64,000 nucleotides of DNA from Stieleria mannarensis (GTDB taxonomy: Bacteria > Planctomycetota > Planctomycetia > Pirellulales > Pirellulaceae), in assembly GCF_014154935.1 (NCBI RefSeq), contig NZ_JACEHH010000031.1, positions 1-64,000 of the forward strand, given 5' to 3'. The position numbers were made by a program, and so were the translations under genes. This document shows, one piece after another, positions 9,664 to 18,569 of this stretch. Position 1 is the stretch's first letter; every line of letters begins with the position of its first letter. The notes below the pieces were generated by a model. It searched no databases and was not told the origin of the DNA. It worked only from the letters and a program-made list of their open reading frames with translations.

Positions 9664-10896
9664 TTACATCGCCAAAATCTCCGTCGGCTCTTCCGACAAG
9701 TACTTCTTGGCGACCTGGGCGATGGCGGCTTGGTCGACCGCGCGGGTTTTTGCCAACGATTGATCCAGATCAACATACTCGTTGTGGACCAGCCAGCGGC
9801 TGCCGATGCTGAACAACCGATTGCTCGGCCGTTCGCTCTGCATGATGTAGCCGGCGGCGGTCTTGTTGATCGCCTGCTGCAGTTCTTCGTCGGTGACGCC
9901 CTTGTCGACGACACTGTCGATGATTTCACGCATGAACCGTTTGTTGCCTTCCAGGTCCTCGGGCGCGCAAACCAGGTAGTTGAACCAGGCCCCTCGATCA
10001 CTGAATTCCTGGGGCCAACACGTCGCCACCTCGGCGCGGCCGGTGTCGATCAGGTCCCAGAAAAATCGGCTGCCGCCCTCATCGCCCAAGATCGACGCCA
10101 ACAGACGCGCCGCATGACGCTCGCCGCAGGCCGACGAGGGGCCGTTTCCGATCTGGATGCAGTAGGCTTGAACGGCATCGGAAATCGGGACGCGGCGGGA
10201 CAATTCGATTCCCTCGGGAATCGAGTCGGTGTCGTCGGCGGCCAGGGACTCGTCCGCGGTGCGGTCGCTCCACGTCGCCGTCCGTTGTTCGATTTCGGCG
10301 ACCAGGCCGTCGAAGTCAACATTGCCCGACGCGGCCAGCACGATGTTTTCGGGGCGATAGCGGAGATTAAAATAATCACGCATCCGCGCCGCCGTCATCC
10401 CCTGAATCGACTCGCTGGTGCCCAGCACGCGACGTCCCAGGCCACGCGGTGAAAAGTAGACTTCCATCGCCCGTTCGAAACCGCCAAAGGGAGGTTGGTC
10501 TTCGTACTTGGCGATCTCTTCCAGAATCACCTTGCGCTCGGTTTCGAACTCGTCGTCATCCAGGACCGGGGACATCATGTCGGTCAACAGGTCGACGATC
10601 CGGTCTTGAAACTTGGGCAGCACGGTCGCGTAGTAAACGGTTTGTTCTTCGGACGTGTAGGCGTTGGACTGGCCGCCCAACTCGTCGAGTTCACGATTGA
10701 CGTCCTCGGCACTGCGACGCTCGGTCCCCTTGAACATCATGTGTTCCAGAAAGTGACTCAGTCCCGATTGCGGATCGAGCTCGTTGCGGGCCCCGGCCTG
10801 GACGAAATAGCCCAGCGACATCGAATAGTTGCGCGGATCGGTCTCGGCAACGATCCGCAGTCCGCTGGGAAGAGTGGCTTGTTGAAACTCAGGCAT
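9664..10896 (-). CDS. M16 family zinc metallopeptidase, catalytic subunit
   Basis: A 410-residue protein. The inverted zinc motif HxxEH is intact as HFLEH at residues 48-52, and the distal zinc-ligand glutamate lies in 'ERKVILEEI' near 127-128. The C-terminal half has the usual M16 fold but lacks an evident Arg/Tyr substrate-binding motif. The start is placed at ATG 10896 (MPEFQQ); a TTG at 10908 would add four residues. About 100 bases upstream lies a second M16 gene with the complementary pattern (no HxxEH, but an R/Y motif). The pair therefore probably forms a heterodimeric peptidase like other bacterial two-subunit M16B enzymes. Substrate unknown. Confidence 0.9.
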   Translation of the reverse strand: MPEFQQATLPSGLRIVAETDPRNYSMSLGYFVQAGARNELDPQSGLSHFLEHMMFKGTERRSAEDVNRELDELGGQSNAYTSEEQTVYYATVLPKFQDRIVDLLTDMMSPVLDDDEFETERKVILEEIAKYEDQPPFGGFERAMEVYFSPRGLGRRVLGTSESIQGMTAARMRDYFNLRYRPENIVLAASGNVDFDGLVAEIEQRTATWSDRTADESLAADDTDSIPEGIELSRRVPISDAVQAYCIQIGNGPSSACGERHAARLLASILGDEGGSRFFWDLIDTGRAEVATCWPQEFSDRGAWFNYLVCAPEDLEGNKRFMREIIDSVVDKGVTDEELQQAINKTAAGYIMQSERPSNRLFSIGSRWLVHNEYVDLDQSLAKTRAVDQAAIAQVAKKYLSEEPTEILAM

Positions 10897-10943
10897 CTCA
10901 AAACTCAAACGAGTAACGTCGTATCATCAGATCTGGCAAGAAA

Positions 10944-10997
10944 GTGGGATAGGCCTCCAGCCTGTCAATGCACGTGGGACAGGCTTCCAGCCCGTGA
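10944..10997. repeat. Repeat family G, two tandem units
   Basis: Two adjacent units read GTGGGATAGGC(C/T)TCCAGCC(T/C)GT, each able to form a small AGGCT/AGCCT-type hairpin. The second unit runs up to the stop codon of the M16 gene at 10998. A third member, in reverse orientation, lies at 38691-38718. Confidence 0.75.
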
Positions 10998-12275
10998 TCA
11001 CGTCCCGGACTCCACCGCCAGCTTCTCCGGCCCCAGCGTGACGATGCGGTAATCCGACGGTGGATGGTTTTCCCAGTAGCCCCTGACATCCTCCAACGTC
11101 AACGACTCGATGATCTCGCTTAGCTCGGCCGTCGGCATCGCCCGGCCGATCTGATAGAAATCGCTGGCGAGCGAACTGGCCCGCGAGGCGCTCGATTCCT
11201 GTTCCATGATCAGACCGCTTTCGATGCGAACCTTCCAACGATCCAGCTCGCTCTGTTCCAAGTCGCTGGGCAGTTTTCGGATTTCACCCAGCGTCACATC
11301 CAGTGTTTCTTGGGCGCGGGCCGGAGTCGTTCCGGCGTATCCGAACACGCCGCCGGCGTTGATCAGCGAGTGGCAGCTGGCCGAGACCGTGTAGCAGAGT
11401 CCGCGTTTTTCGCGTACACGATCAAACAGACGGCTGCTCATCCCGTCACTTAGAATTCCGATCCCCGCACGCATGGCAAAGTAATCGGGGTGGCCGTAGG
11501 GGATACTCGGAAAGGCGAACGCGATGTGCGTCTGGCTGCTGGTCGCTTGGATGTGTTCATAGACCCCGGTGCCGACCGGCAGCGGGGCGGCGTCGAAGGC
11601 TTCGGTCCGCCAGTCGCCGAACACCTGTTCGGTCAAGTTGACGACCGAGTCCGCTTCGACGCGGCCGGCAACCGTCAGAATCGCGCCGCCGGCGTGGTAG
11701 TTGGTCTGATAGAACTGGCGGATGTCATCGCTGTCGATCGCCGCCAACGACTCCATCGTCCCCTGGCTGCCGCGTCCGAGCCGGGGGCCGTAGTGCAATT
11801 CGCGAACGCGTTTCATCACACGCTGCGTCGGTTCGTCTTCGATCGCTCGCAATTCCTGGATCATCATCATCCGGGCGTCTTCGATCTGGTCGCCCGGCAG
11901 GTGCGGTCGACGCACGATGTCGGCGTACAACCGGAGCGCTTCGGCGAACGATTCGGCGGGCATCGCGGCACCAAAGGAAACCGTGGCGGTGGAGACCCCG
12001 CTGTTGCGGTCCATGCCCAAGTTGTCCTGCATCGCGACCAGATCGCGGCTGCTGTAGCTGCCGGCGCCGCGCTGGACCATCTCGCAAACCATCGACGCCA
12101 GCCCCGATCGTTCGGCCGCTTCGTTCTGGATGCCGCCGCGCAGTGAAAGCGTGAACGCCGCGGTGCGGAGCCAGGGCATTGGCTGCACCAGAACGGTCAT
12201 CCCGTTGGGCAAGCGGTGCGTCGTGATTTCGCTTTGGGAAGATTGTCCCGCAGCAGCATCGGTGGAGGTGGACAT
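10998..12275 (-). CDS. M16 family peptidase-like protein, non-catalytic subunit
   Basis: A 425-residue protein from the ATG at 12275 (MSTSTDAAAG). The N-terminal M16 fold is clear (HRLPNGMTVLVQPMP), but the place of HxxEH reads 'GLASMVCEMVQRG', so both zinc histidines are missing. The C-terminal half carries 'REKRGLCYTVSAS', the Arg/Tyr motif used by M16 partners to hold substrate. The pattern is reciprocal to the neighbouring subunit and indicates a heterodimer. The frame remains open to 12431, but that extension carries no family sequence. It is the promoter-proximal gene of the pair. Confidence 0.87.
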   Translation of the reverse strand: MSTSTDAAAGQSSQSEITTHRLPNGMTVLVQPMPWLRTAAFTLSLRGGIQNEAAERSGLASMVCEMVQRGAGSYSSRDLVAMQDNLGMDRNSGVSTATVSFGAAMPAESFAEALRLYADIVRRPHLPGDQIEDARMMMIQELRAIEDEPTQRVMKRVRELHYGPRLGRGSQGTMESLAAIDSDDIRQFYQTNYHAGGAILTVAGRVEADSVVNLTEQVFGDWRTEAFDAAPLPVGTGVYEHIQATSSQTHIAFAFPSIPYGHPDYFAMRAGIGILSDGMSSRLFDRVREKRGLCYTVSASCHSLINAGGVFGYAGTTPARAQETLDVTLGEIRKLPSDLEQSELDRWKVRIESGLIMEQESSASRASSLASDFYQIGRAMPTAELSEIIESLTLEDVRGYWENHPPSDYRIVTLGPEKLAVESGT

Positions 12276-12529
12276 AGGCAAGATCTGGGGAGGAAAGAGT
12301 GCCGAATTGTCACGAAGATGGGCGGTTTCGCACAGGGGCGGAGTCATTGCAGGATAAAAGGTAGCGACCTTGGCCAGAAGGTGGATTTCCCTCACGACCG
12401 CCCGTGCTTCTCGCCATTTCGGCCATTTCAAACGTGCCCAAACGACAGAGTGAAATCAGCCTGTGCGTTGGATGATTTAGCAAATTGAAGGAAGTGGAAC
12501 ATTGAATCGCCGCTTGCAGTTTACCGCGG

Positions 12530-12660
12530 TCCAATTTTCGGGTTGCTGATGCGTTCTCGGGGTCGCCGTGTTCTCCGAACTCGGCGCACGCGAAAAGCGA
12601 AGCTTTGTCCCGCGCCGACCTCGGAGAGGACGGCGACTATCCAGCCCAACCCGAAAACAA
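12530..12660. repeat. Repeat family C, copy 1
   Basis: This segment contains GTCGCCGTGTTC, CCGAACTCGGCG, AAAAGCGAAGC and CCGCGCCGACC blocks in the same order and spacing as a segment at 17883-18012. It occupies the right part of the 400-base gap (12276-12675) between the M16 operon and the end of miaB. The left part of that gap shows no recognisable feature. Confidence 0.7.
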
Positions 12661-12675
12661 AGCCGCGGTAGACCG

Positions 12676-14085
12676 CTACAACCCGATCGAAACGACATCG
12701 ACGGTTTTGACCCGGCCGATCAGCGTGTGGCTGCTGACGTCGTCGACGTGGATGTCCAGCAGTTGTCCGGCCTGGCGACGGTTCCCGTCGAACACCACGA
12801 TGCGATCGCAAGGCGTGCGGCCGGTCATCTGGACGACGGGGCTGTCGGGGTCCGCGTCGGCCGCCTTCTTGCTCGGACCTTCCACCAAGACCTCGACATC
12901 GCGACCGATCATCTTGGCGTTTTCTTCTTTGGCGATCCTGTTTTGGACTTCCAGCAACCGATGATTGCGTTCGGCTTTGACCTCCCGCGGCACGTCGTCT
13001 TCCAAACGCTCGGCCGCCTTGGTGCCGGGCCGCACGCTGTACTGGAAAATGAAGCTGTTCTTGAACCGGCAACGTTCGACCAGCGCGAGCGATTTTTCAA
13101 AGTCTTCATCGGTCTCGCCGCAAAAGCCGACGATGAAGTCACTGCTGACGGCCGCCTCGGGCAAGATCCGTTCGATCCGCTCGAACATCTCCATGTAGTC
13201 GGCGATCGTGTAGCCGCGTTTCATCCGCTTCAGAACTTCATCGCTGCCGCTTTGGGCCGGGACGTGCAGGTACGGCGAGACCTTGGGCAGATCTCGAACG
13301 GCGACCAGCAACCGCTCGGTCATGTCTTTGGGGTAATTGGTGACGAACTTGATTCGATCGATCCCCTCGACCTCGTGCAACATTTCCAACAGCGCCGTCA
13401 TGTCGGTCGTCGTGCCGTCGGCGGTGTATTTGTAACTGTTGACGGTTTGCCCGAGCAACGTGATCTCGCGGCAACCTTGTTCGGCCAACACGCGGGCTTC
13501 GGAAACGATTTGCTCCGGCCGCCGCCCTTGCTCGGGGCCACGCGTGTTGGGGACGACACAATACGTGCAGAACTTGTCGCAACCGATTTGAATCCGCAGG
13601 TAGGCCTGGAACGGCGTCGGCCGCATCGTGGGGTCGCGCAGCGGGTCGAACGTTTCGTGGCTCCGCGCGACGACGGCTTGTTTGTCGTCTTTGCGGCCCA
13701 ACGAAATCGCCATCTGACGGCCTTCGCCGCCGCGAATTTTCGCCAGTAAGTCCGGGATCGTGTGCAGCTGACCGGGGCCGACGACCAAATCGACGTAGGG
13801 CGCCCGCTTGAAAATGATCTCTTGGTCCTTTTGGGCCATGCAGCCCATCACGCCGATCAGCTTGTCCGGCTGGTTCTTTTTGGACTCGCGGATTTTTCCC
13901 AGCGCGCTGTAGACCTTTTCCTCGGCGTGTTCGCGGACGCTGCACGTGTTGTAGAGCACGCAGTCCGCATCTTCATGGCTGTCGACCACGGTGTAGCCGT
14001 GACGCTTCAGGTCGGCGATGACCATTTCGCTGTCCAGCACGTTCATCTGGCAGCCGACGGTTTTGATGTAGACGCGTTGTGTCAT
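12676..14085 (-). CDS. miaB: tRNA-2-methylthio-N6-dimethylallyladenosine synthase MiaB
   Basis: A 469-residue radical SAM methylthiotransferase that adds the 2-methylthio group to i6A37 of tRNAs reading UNN codons. The N-terminal UPF0004 domain has its three cluster-binding cysteines (Cys12 in TVGCQMN, Cys48, Cys82). The radical SAM motif CDKFCTYC gives Cys169, 173 and 176. A TRAM domain forms the C-terminus (about 395-460). Length matches the E. coli enzyme (474). All catalytic cysteines are present, so it should be active. The gene begins three bases downstream of the lpd stop codon, so the two are probably co-transcribed, although no functional link is obvious. Confidence 0.95.
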   Translation of the reverse strand: MTQRVYIKTVGCQMNVLDSEMVIADLKRHGYTVVDSHEDADCVLYNTCSVREHAEEKVYSALGKIRESKKNQPDKLIGVMGCMAQKDQEIIFKRAPYVDLVVGPGQLHTIPDLLAKIRGGEGRQMAISLGRKDDKQAVVARSHETFDPLRDPTMRPTPFQAYLRIQIGCDKFCTYCVVPNTRGPEQGRRPEQIVSEARVLAEQGCREITLLGQTVNSYKYTADGTTTDMTALLEMLHEVEGIDRIKFVTNYPKDMTERLLVAVRDLPKVSPYLHVPAQSGSDEVLKRMKRGYTIADYMEMFERIERILPEAAVSSDFIVGFCGETDEDFEKSLALVERCRFKNSFIFQYSVRPGTKAAERLEDDVPREVKAERNHRLLEVQNRIAKEENAKMIGRDVEVLVEGPSKKAADADPDSPVVQMTGRTPCDRIVVFDGNRRQAGQLLDIHVDDVSSHTLIGRVKTVDVVSIGL

Positions 14086-14088
14086 GGA

Positions 14089-15531
14089 TTAACCCACCGA
14101 CGCGGGCTTTCGTTTGGGTTTGAAAATCTCGGTGGCCGTGCCGAAGTGCACTTCACCGGCGTTCATCAACGTTTCGCTGAGCGTCGGGTGGGGGTGAACG
14201 CTCTCGGTGACGTCGTGGACTTCACATCCCATCTCGATCGCCAAAACCGCTTCGGCGATCAGTTCACCGGCACCGGACCCGACGATGCCGCAGCCGACGA
14301 CACGTCCGGTATCCGGATCGACCAACCACTTGGTCAAGCCTTCGGTGATCCCCAGTGCTTGGGCGCGACCGCTGGCCGCCCAGGGGTAAACTTCGACCGC
14401 GACCTTCACGCCGTCCCGTTTGGCTTCGGTTTCGGTGATGCCGGCCCAGGCGATCTCGGGGTCGGTGAAGACGACCGCCGGGATCGCTTTCTTGTCGAAC
14501 GCGGCGGGTTTGCCGGCGATGACCTCGGCGGCCACACGGCCTTCGTGCGTCGCTTTGTGTGCCAACATCGGATCACCGGCGACATCGCCGATGGCCAGGA
14601 TGTGCGGGTCGGCCGTGCGTTGCCGATCATCGACCTGGACGAACCCACGCTCGGTGACGACGACGGAGGTGTTTTCCAATCCCAGACCGCGGGTGACCGG
14701 ACGCCTGCCGATACTGACCAGCACGCGGTCGAATTGTTCGTGCCCGAAGTGCGCCGGGCCTTCGAACGTGACCTGGACCTTGTCGCCGACCTCGGTCATC
14801 GATCCGACCTTGGTATTGGTCAACACGCGGCCCTCGCAAAGTTTGTCGATGCGTTTGGCCAGCGGCTTGACCAAGTCCCGGTCCGCACCGGGCAACAGCC
14901 CCTCGGCCAATTCGACCACGGTGACCTTGGAACCCAGGTGAGCGTAAACGCTGCCCATTTCCAAACCGATGTAGCCGCCGCCGACGACCAGCATCGTCTC
15001 GGGGATGTCCGCCAAGGCCAACGCGCCGGTGCTGTCCATCACGCGGTCGCTGCCGATGTTGAACGCCGGCGGCATCGCCGGAACGCTGCCGGTGGCCAGG
15101 ATGCAATGGTCGAACGTCAGCTGGCCGCCGACGGGGATCGAATCGTGATCACCTTCCAACTGCAACGTCGTGGAATTGACGAACGTGCCGCGGGCTTGAA
15201 TCACGGTCACGTTTCGACGCTTGGCCAGATTCCCCAGCCCGCCGGTCAAATTGGAGATCACTTGGTCCTTGCGGGCACGCACCTTGTCGATGTCGATCGA
15301 GGGCTTGCCCGGGTACTCGACGCCCCAATTGGCCCGCAGGTCGTCCACCTCATGGATCACCTTGGCCACGTGCAGCAATGCCTTGCTGGGGATACAGCCG
15401 CGCAACAAACACGTGCCGCCGAGCCGTGGTTCCGCTTCGACAATGGTGACGTCCAATCCCTCATCGGCGGCCAAGAACGCCGCCGCATAACCACCGGGAC
15501 CACCGCCCAAGACAACTACGGGACAATGCAT
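14089..15531 (-). CDS. lpdA: Dihydrolipoyl dehydrogenase
   Basis: A 480-residue flavoprotein disulphide reductase, the E3 component of 2-oxoacid dehydrogenase or glycine cleavage complexes. An FAD-binding GGGPGGYAAA lies at about 9-18; the redox disulphide is Cys41/Cys46 in GGTCLLRGC; an NAD-binding GGGYIGLEMG follows near 180; and the catalytic His-Glu pair is His448/Glu453 in HPHPTLSE. Size and motifs separate it from glutathione or mercuric reductases. No E1 or E2 genes are in this window, so which complex it serves cannot be told. It is followed after three bases by miaB. Confidence 0.95.
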   Translation of the reverse strand: MHCPVVVLGGGPGGYAAAFLAADEGLDVTIVEAEPRLGGTCLLRGCIPSKALLHVAKVIHEVDDLRANWGVEYPGKPSIDIDKVRARKDQVISNLTGGLGNLAKRRNVTVIQARGTFVNSTTLQLEGDHDSIPVGGQLTFDHCILATGSVPAMPPAFNIGSDRVMDSTGALALADIPETMLVVGGGYIGLEMGSVYAHLGSKVTVVELAEGLLPGADRDLVKPLAKRIDKLCEGRVLTNTKVGSMTEVGDKVQVTFEGPAHFGHEQFDRVLVSIGRRPVTRGLGLENTSVVVTERGFVQVDDRQRTADPHILAIGDVAGDPMLAHKATHEGRVAAEVIAGKPAAFDKKAIPAVVFTDPEIAWAGITETEAKRDGVKVAVEVYPWAASGRAQALGITEGLTKWLVDPDTGRVVGCGIVGSGAGELIAEAVLAIEMGCEVHDVTESVHPHPTLSETLMNAGEVHFGTATEIFKPKRKPASVG

Positions 15532-15638
15532 TTTTTCTATTTCGATTGGCGAGAAAGGATTTGTGTTTTAGAAACGACCGTCAGCCCCAAAAAAGAACGG
15601 ACGCCGAGTGCTGCGTCAACTTTTAAACTCAGGGTGCC

Positions 15639-15715
15639 GCGGAAAAGGGGCCAGGTACCAAAAATGCGAAGCACCCTTCGGGCCATTTGGTTTTTGGTAC
15701 CTGACCCCTTTTCCG
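15639..15715. repeat. Long inverted repeat, family D (GGTACCTGACCCC)
   Basis: Arms at 15639-15664 and 15690-15715 are reverse complements with one mismatch in 26 bases, each containing a GGTACC core next to GGGGYCAGG. The 25-base loop contains a small CGAA/TTCG hairpin. It lies in the 330-base space between lpd and rpsD (15532-15861), otherwise without features. The tail of As and Ts could let it act as a bidirectional terminator. The motif also resembles ends recognised by REP-associated (Y1) transposases, which is inference. Confidence 0.8.
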
Positions 15716-15861
15716 CTTGAGAAACGCAACCCGAGAATTTAATGCTGGCAGAGCACGAGTCGTCCGCGACGGGAATCGAATTGTACTTTGAATCCGCCCC
15801 TGGGCGTATGCTTTCGGGGCGTGAATCGCGGTGACGGCAGGCTGGACGCCCCACCCATCGA

Positions 15862-16470
15862 TTAGCGAGACAGGAATTCGACGACGGCGTTGGCGTCGAC
15901 CGGCAAACTGATGTCGCTGGCCCCGGGCAAGCCCAGCATCGTCGCCTTCAGGTTCTCGCTGTCAAACGCCACCCAGTCCAGTGCATCGGGGGCCGCGTTG
16001 GCGATCACACCCCGGTACAGGTTTTTCAAATTTTCGCGGCCGCGGACTTCAACGATGTCGCCCGGACGCAAGATGTAGCTGGGCTTGTCGACCTTCACGC
16101 CGTTGACCAAGAAGTGACCGTGCGCGACGCCTTGGCGAGCCTGGGGACGCGTCTTGGTGAACCCGACGCGGCGGACCACGTTGTCCAGCCGTCGCTCGCA
16201 CATCAACAGCAACAGTTCACCGGTGTTGCCCGATTTTCGACCCACGGCATCGAAGTAACGCCGCAGCTGGCGTTCGCCCAACCCGTAGTAGTGCTTGATC
16301 TTTTGCTTCTCTTGCAACGCCGCACCGTAGTTGCTGGGGCGACGACCGCGGACGTGCATCCCCGGAGGCGTGTTGCGGCGGTCGAGCGCACGGGCGGCAC
16401 CCGCGGTTTCGTAAATCAGGGTGCCGAGACGACGGTTGACGCGTGCTTTGGGGCCGGTGTAACGAGCCAT
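15862..16470 (-). CDS. rpsD: 30S ribosomal protein S4
   Basis: A 202-residue primary 16S rRNA-binding protein. It starts MARYTGPKARVNRR and contains the S4 RNA-binding domain around 93-150 (RRLDNVVRRVGF, 'RPGDIVEVR'). It is the cysteine-free (C-) form with no N-terminal zinc cluster. The start has a strong AGGAG Shine-Dalgarno sequence about eight bases upstream. The gene stands alone rather than in the alpha operon with rpsM, rpsK and rpoA. A perfect six-base-pair hairpin (16501-16515) lies in the upstream leader. The shorter family length of 202 compared with 205 in E. coli is normal. Confidence 0.97.
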   Translation of the reverse strand: MARYTGPKARVNRRLGTLIYETAGAARALDRRNTPPGMHVRGRRPSNYGAALQEKQKIKHYYGLGERQLRRYFDAVGRKSGNTGELLLLMCERRLDNVVRRVGFTKTRPQARQGVAHGHFLVNGVKVDKPSYILRPGDIVEVRGRENLKNLYRGVIANAAPDALDWVAFDSENLKATMLGLPGASDISLPVDANAVVEFLSR

Positions 16471-16500
16471 GGGCGGTGATTCTCCTGGGGTGCCTGCAAC

Positions 16501-16515
16501 CGGTCCCGTGGACCG
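16501..16515 (-). promoter_or_regulatory. Leader hairpin upstream of rpsD
   Basis: CGGTCC and GGACCG form a perfect six-pair stem with a three-base loop, ending about 31 bases upstream of the rpsD start codon and outside its ribosome binding site. It may be part of the S4 mRNA leader. S4 autoregulates translation in other bacteria, but nothing else ties this hairpin to that role. Confidence 0.3.
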
Positions 16516-16665
16516 CTACAGATCAAATAAGGGGTGGGCGGCGACCGGATCGGGCATCATTGCCCGTCGATTCGCTGCCGGCGCGATCCGCGAAATTCGC
16601 TCCGAGAGACGATTCTCCGAGGGCGGTCGCGCGTCGGTTTTGGGAAAGCGGCAGAGTGTCGCCGC

Positions 16666-17778
16666 TCAGCTCGGGATTTTCAAGGCCAACGGGGCATTTT
16701 GAATCGCTTTGATATTCCCCGCTACCGGGGTCTGTCCCCAGCGGGCTGCGAGCATCACGCTGTTGATCCCCGAACCGATCCCCAACATCGCCACGCGATC
16801 CCCCCCGGACAGATCGCCCTGGTCGGCCGCCGACGCCACCGTCAACGGCAATGCCACCGACCCCGTGTTGCCCAATTGAGGGAACGAGACGCTGTCCCGC
16901 TCGGTCGACAACCCCATCGACTGCAACATCGCCACGCGATGACGCGTGCCAACCTGGTGACAAACCGTTCGGTCGATCGCGTCGCGAGTCCAACCGCTTT
17001 CGGCCAGCAACTTCTCAAACGCCGCCACCCCCGTCGCGATCCCCTCGGCCATCAACTGTTCCGAATCCGTTTCCATCAATGGCTGCATCGACGCCCCCGC
17101 CGAATCGCTGTCGCTGACGCACAAGTCGTGGAACCGGGTGCGGGCCTCGGCAATCCCCACGTCAATGCAAGTCGCCTCGGGCGCCAGCCGCTCATGGGCC
17201 AACAACCACGCACAACTGCCCGAACCGATCGTCAACGACGCAAATGCGCCCTTGATGTCCTTGCGGCGTAGCGTCGTGTCGCCGTTGAGGGACTGGATCG
17301 TCGATTCCAACAACATCCGGCTGTTCTCGGTGCCGACAACAATCCCCGCGTCGATCGCGCCGCTTTGGATCATCATCGCGATCTGAATCGCACCATTGAT
17401 CAGCCCCAAACAGGCGTTGGACACGTCGTAGACCCAGCAATTTGACGACAGGCCGATCCCGTGATGGACACGCGATGCCGTCGCCGGCTCCAGAAAATCG
17501 CGACACACGCTGGCGTGAATCAAACAGCCGATCGATTCGGCCGGCAATCCCGCCGCGGCCAATGCCTGCTTGCCCGCCTGGATACTCGGACCGCTGGGGA
17601 CAGTCCCCACCGGCCAGACACGCCGCTGGGCGATCCCGGACATCAGCTCCAAACGGCCTTCGGGCAGCTTCAGCCGCTGATACAAAGGCTCCAGCCGATG
17701 CTCAATCTCATCGCTCGACCAGACCTCGTCGGGGACCAACGCACCGATCGCCGCCAGCCGAACGTTTTCGAATTTCAC
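16666..17778 (-). CDS. 3-oxoacyl-ACP synthase III family protein, OleA-like
   Basis: A 370-residue thiolase-superfamily condensing enzyme. The catalytic triad is visible: Cys123 in DVSNACLG, His274 in TVCHQVG and Asn304 in 'QLGNTGS'. The segment 'HASVCRDFLEPAT' (Glu97) and 'WVYDVSNACLGLINGA' resemble OleA, which condenses two acyl-CoAs in head-to-head hydrocarbon synthesis, more than housekeeping FabH. No oleB, oleC or oleD homologue lies nearby, so an ordinary or alternative acyl condensation is possible. The gene is followed after about 195 bases by rpsD in the same direction. The family call is strong and the OleA assignment moderate. Confidence 0.85.
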   Translation of the reverse strand: MKFENVRLAAIGALVPDEVWSSDEIEHRLEPLYQRLKLPEGRLELMSGIAQRRVWPVGTVPSGPSIQAGKQALAAAGLPAESIGCLIHASVCRDFLEPATASRVHHGIGLSSNCWVYDVSNACLGLINGAIQIAMMIQSGAIDAGIVVGTENSRMLLESTIQSLNGDTTLRRKDIKGAFASLTIGSGSCAWLLAHERLAPEATCIDVGIAEARTRFHDLCVSDSDSAGASMQPLMETDSEQLMAEGIATGVAAFEKLLAESGWTRDAIDRTVCHQVGTRHRVAMLQSMGLSTERDSVSFPQLGNTGSVALPLTVASAADQGDLSGGDRVAMLGIGSGINSVMLAARWGQTPVAGNIKAIQNAPLALKIPS

Positions 17779-17882
17779 GCGGGGATTCCTAAAAGGGATG
17801 AAGGGATTTGATCCGAGGGGAACGTCATTTCCGATGCGGCAAACGTAGCGGAAGTCGCCAAGACTGTTCCAAACGCAGCTCA

Positions 17883-18012
17883 GATTTCGGGTAGACGATG
17901 CAGTCGACCATGCATTCGGACAGTCGCCGTGTTCACCGAACTCGGCGACCCAAAAGCGAAGCGTTGCTCCGCGCCGACCGCAGAGAGCCCGGCAGCTGCC
18001 TAACCCAGCCGA
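17883..18012. repeat. Repeat family C, copy 2
   Basis: Carries GTCGCCGTGTTC, CCGAACTCGGCG, AAAAGCGAAGC and CCGCGCCGACC in the same order as the copy at 12530-12660, with scattered substitutions. The inner GTTC/GAAC and CCGAACTCGG elements have weak dyad symmetry. Confidence 0.7.
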
Positions 18013-18240
18013 ACGGCCGATTGTCGGCGGATTCGCCTTTTTCCGCTAGCCGTTACAAGGTAGCGACGTTCGCACGCCAATTCACGCGGTTCTTTCATGA
18101 CGTGGCGATCTATCCAGCCCACGAGGCCCTCATCATTCTGCCCCGTATCATTCTGCCAATTCTCGGCTTCTCTGCGGATTTCCCGGCAGAACCTGGGAAC
18201 CAGCCATACGCACCAAGTTAAAACGCAAGTCGCCGAACTC

Positions 18241-18480
18241 CTATTAGACACCCTCTCTTCCAGAGGTCGTGCGGTTTTCAACCTCTGAAATAACAGGAGT
18301 TTAGGCCTTCACCCTCCCGCGGGGAGGGTTTGTTGTCGCTCGGATTCACTCAAACACCACAAATCGACCCTCCCCTCGCTGCGCTCGACCCTCCCTGCCA
18401 GGGAGGGTGAATTGTTAAAACCGCACGCCCCTGCCAGGGAGGGTGAATTGTTAAAAAACGCACGACCTCGGCAGCGAGGG
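18241..18480. repeat. Repeat family B cluster
   Basis: Contains the block GTCGTGCGGTTTTCAACCTC, then 'TTCACCCTCCC' with its inverse GGGAGGGT, followed by at least three further CCCTCCC...GGGAGGGTGAATTG units. Part of the cluster (18336-18400) is a reverse-complement relative of the segment at 19865-19920. Many of the CCCTCC/GGGAGG pairs can form short stems. Confidence 0.75.
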
Positions 18481-18524
18481 TGATGCGGCAAAAAAGGCAC
18501 GCCTGCGTCAACTTCACGCGATAT

Positions 18525-18569
18525 TGCTAGCAAAAAAACGCTTTGCTAGCACTGCCTGTCGTGCTAGCA
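18525..18569. promoter_or_regulatory. Three spaced TGCTAGCA palindromes
   Basis: Perfect eight-base palindromes TGCTAGCA occur at 18525-18532, 18544-18551 and 18562-18569, spaced 18-19 bases from centre to centre. The only other copy I found in the window is at 33210-33217, in another intergenic promoter region. The array looks like a protein-binding site cluster, about 440 bases upstream of the gene at 19012. No regulator can be assigned. Confidence 0.4.

Noticed and set aside
13762..15720. 652-codon open frame opposite miaB and lpd
   Set aside because: Covers two well-defined enzymes on the other strand and matches no family.
18241..18480. CRISPR-like array from CCCTCCC/GGGAGGG repeats
   Set aside because: Units are not evenly spaced, spacers are not unique, and no cas gene is present.
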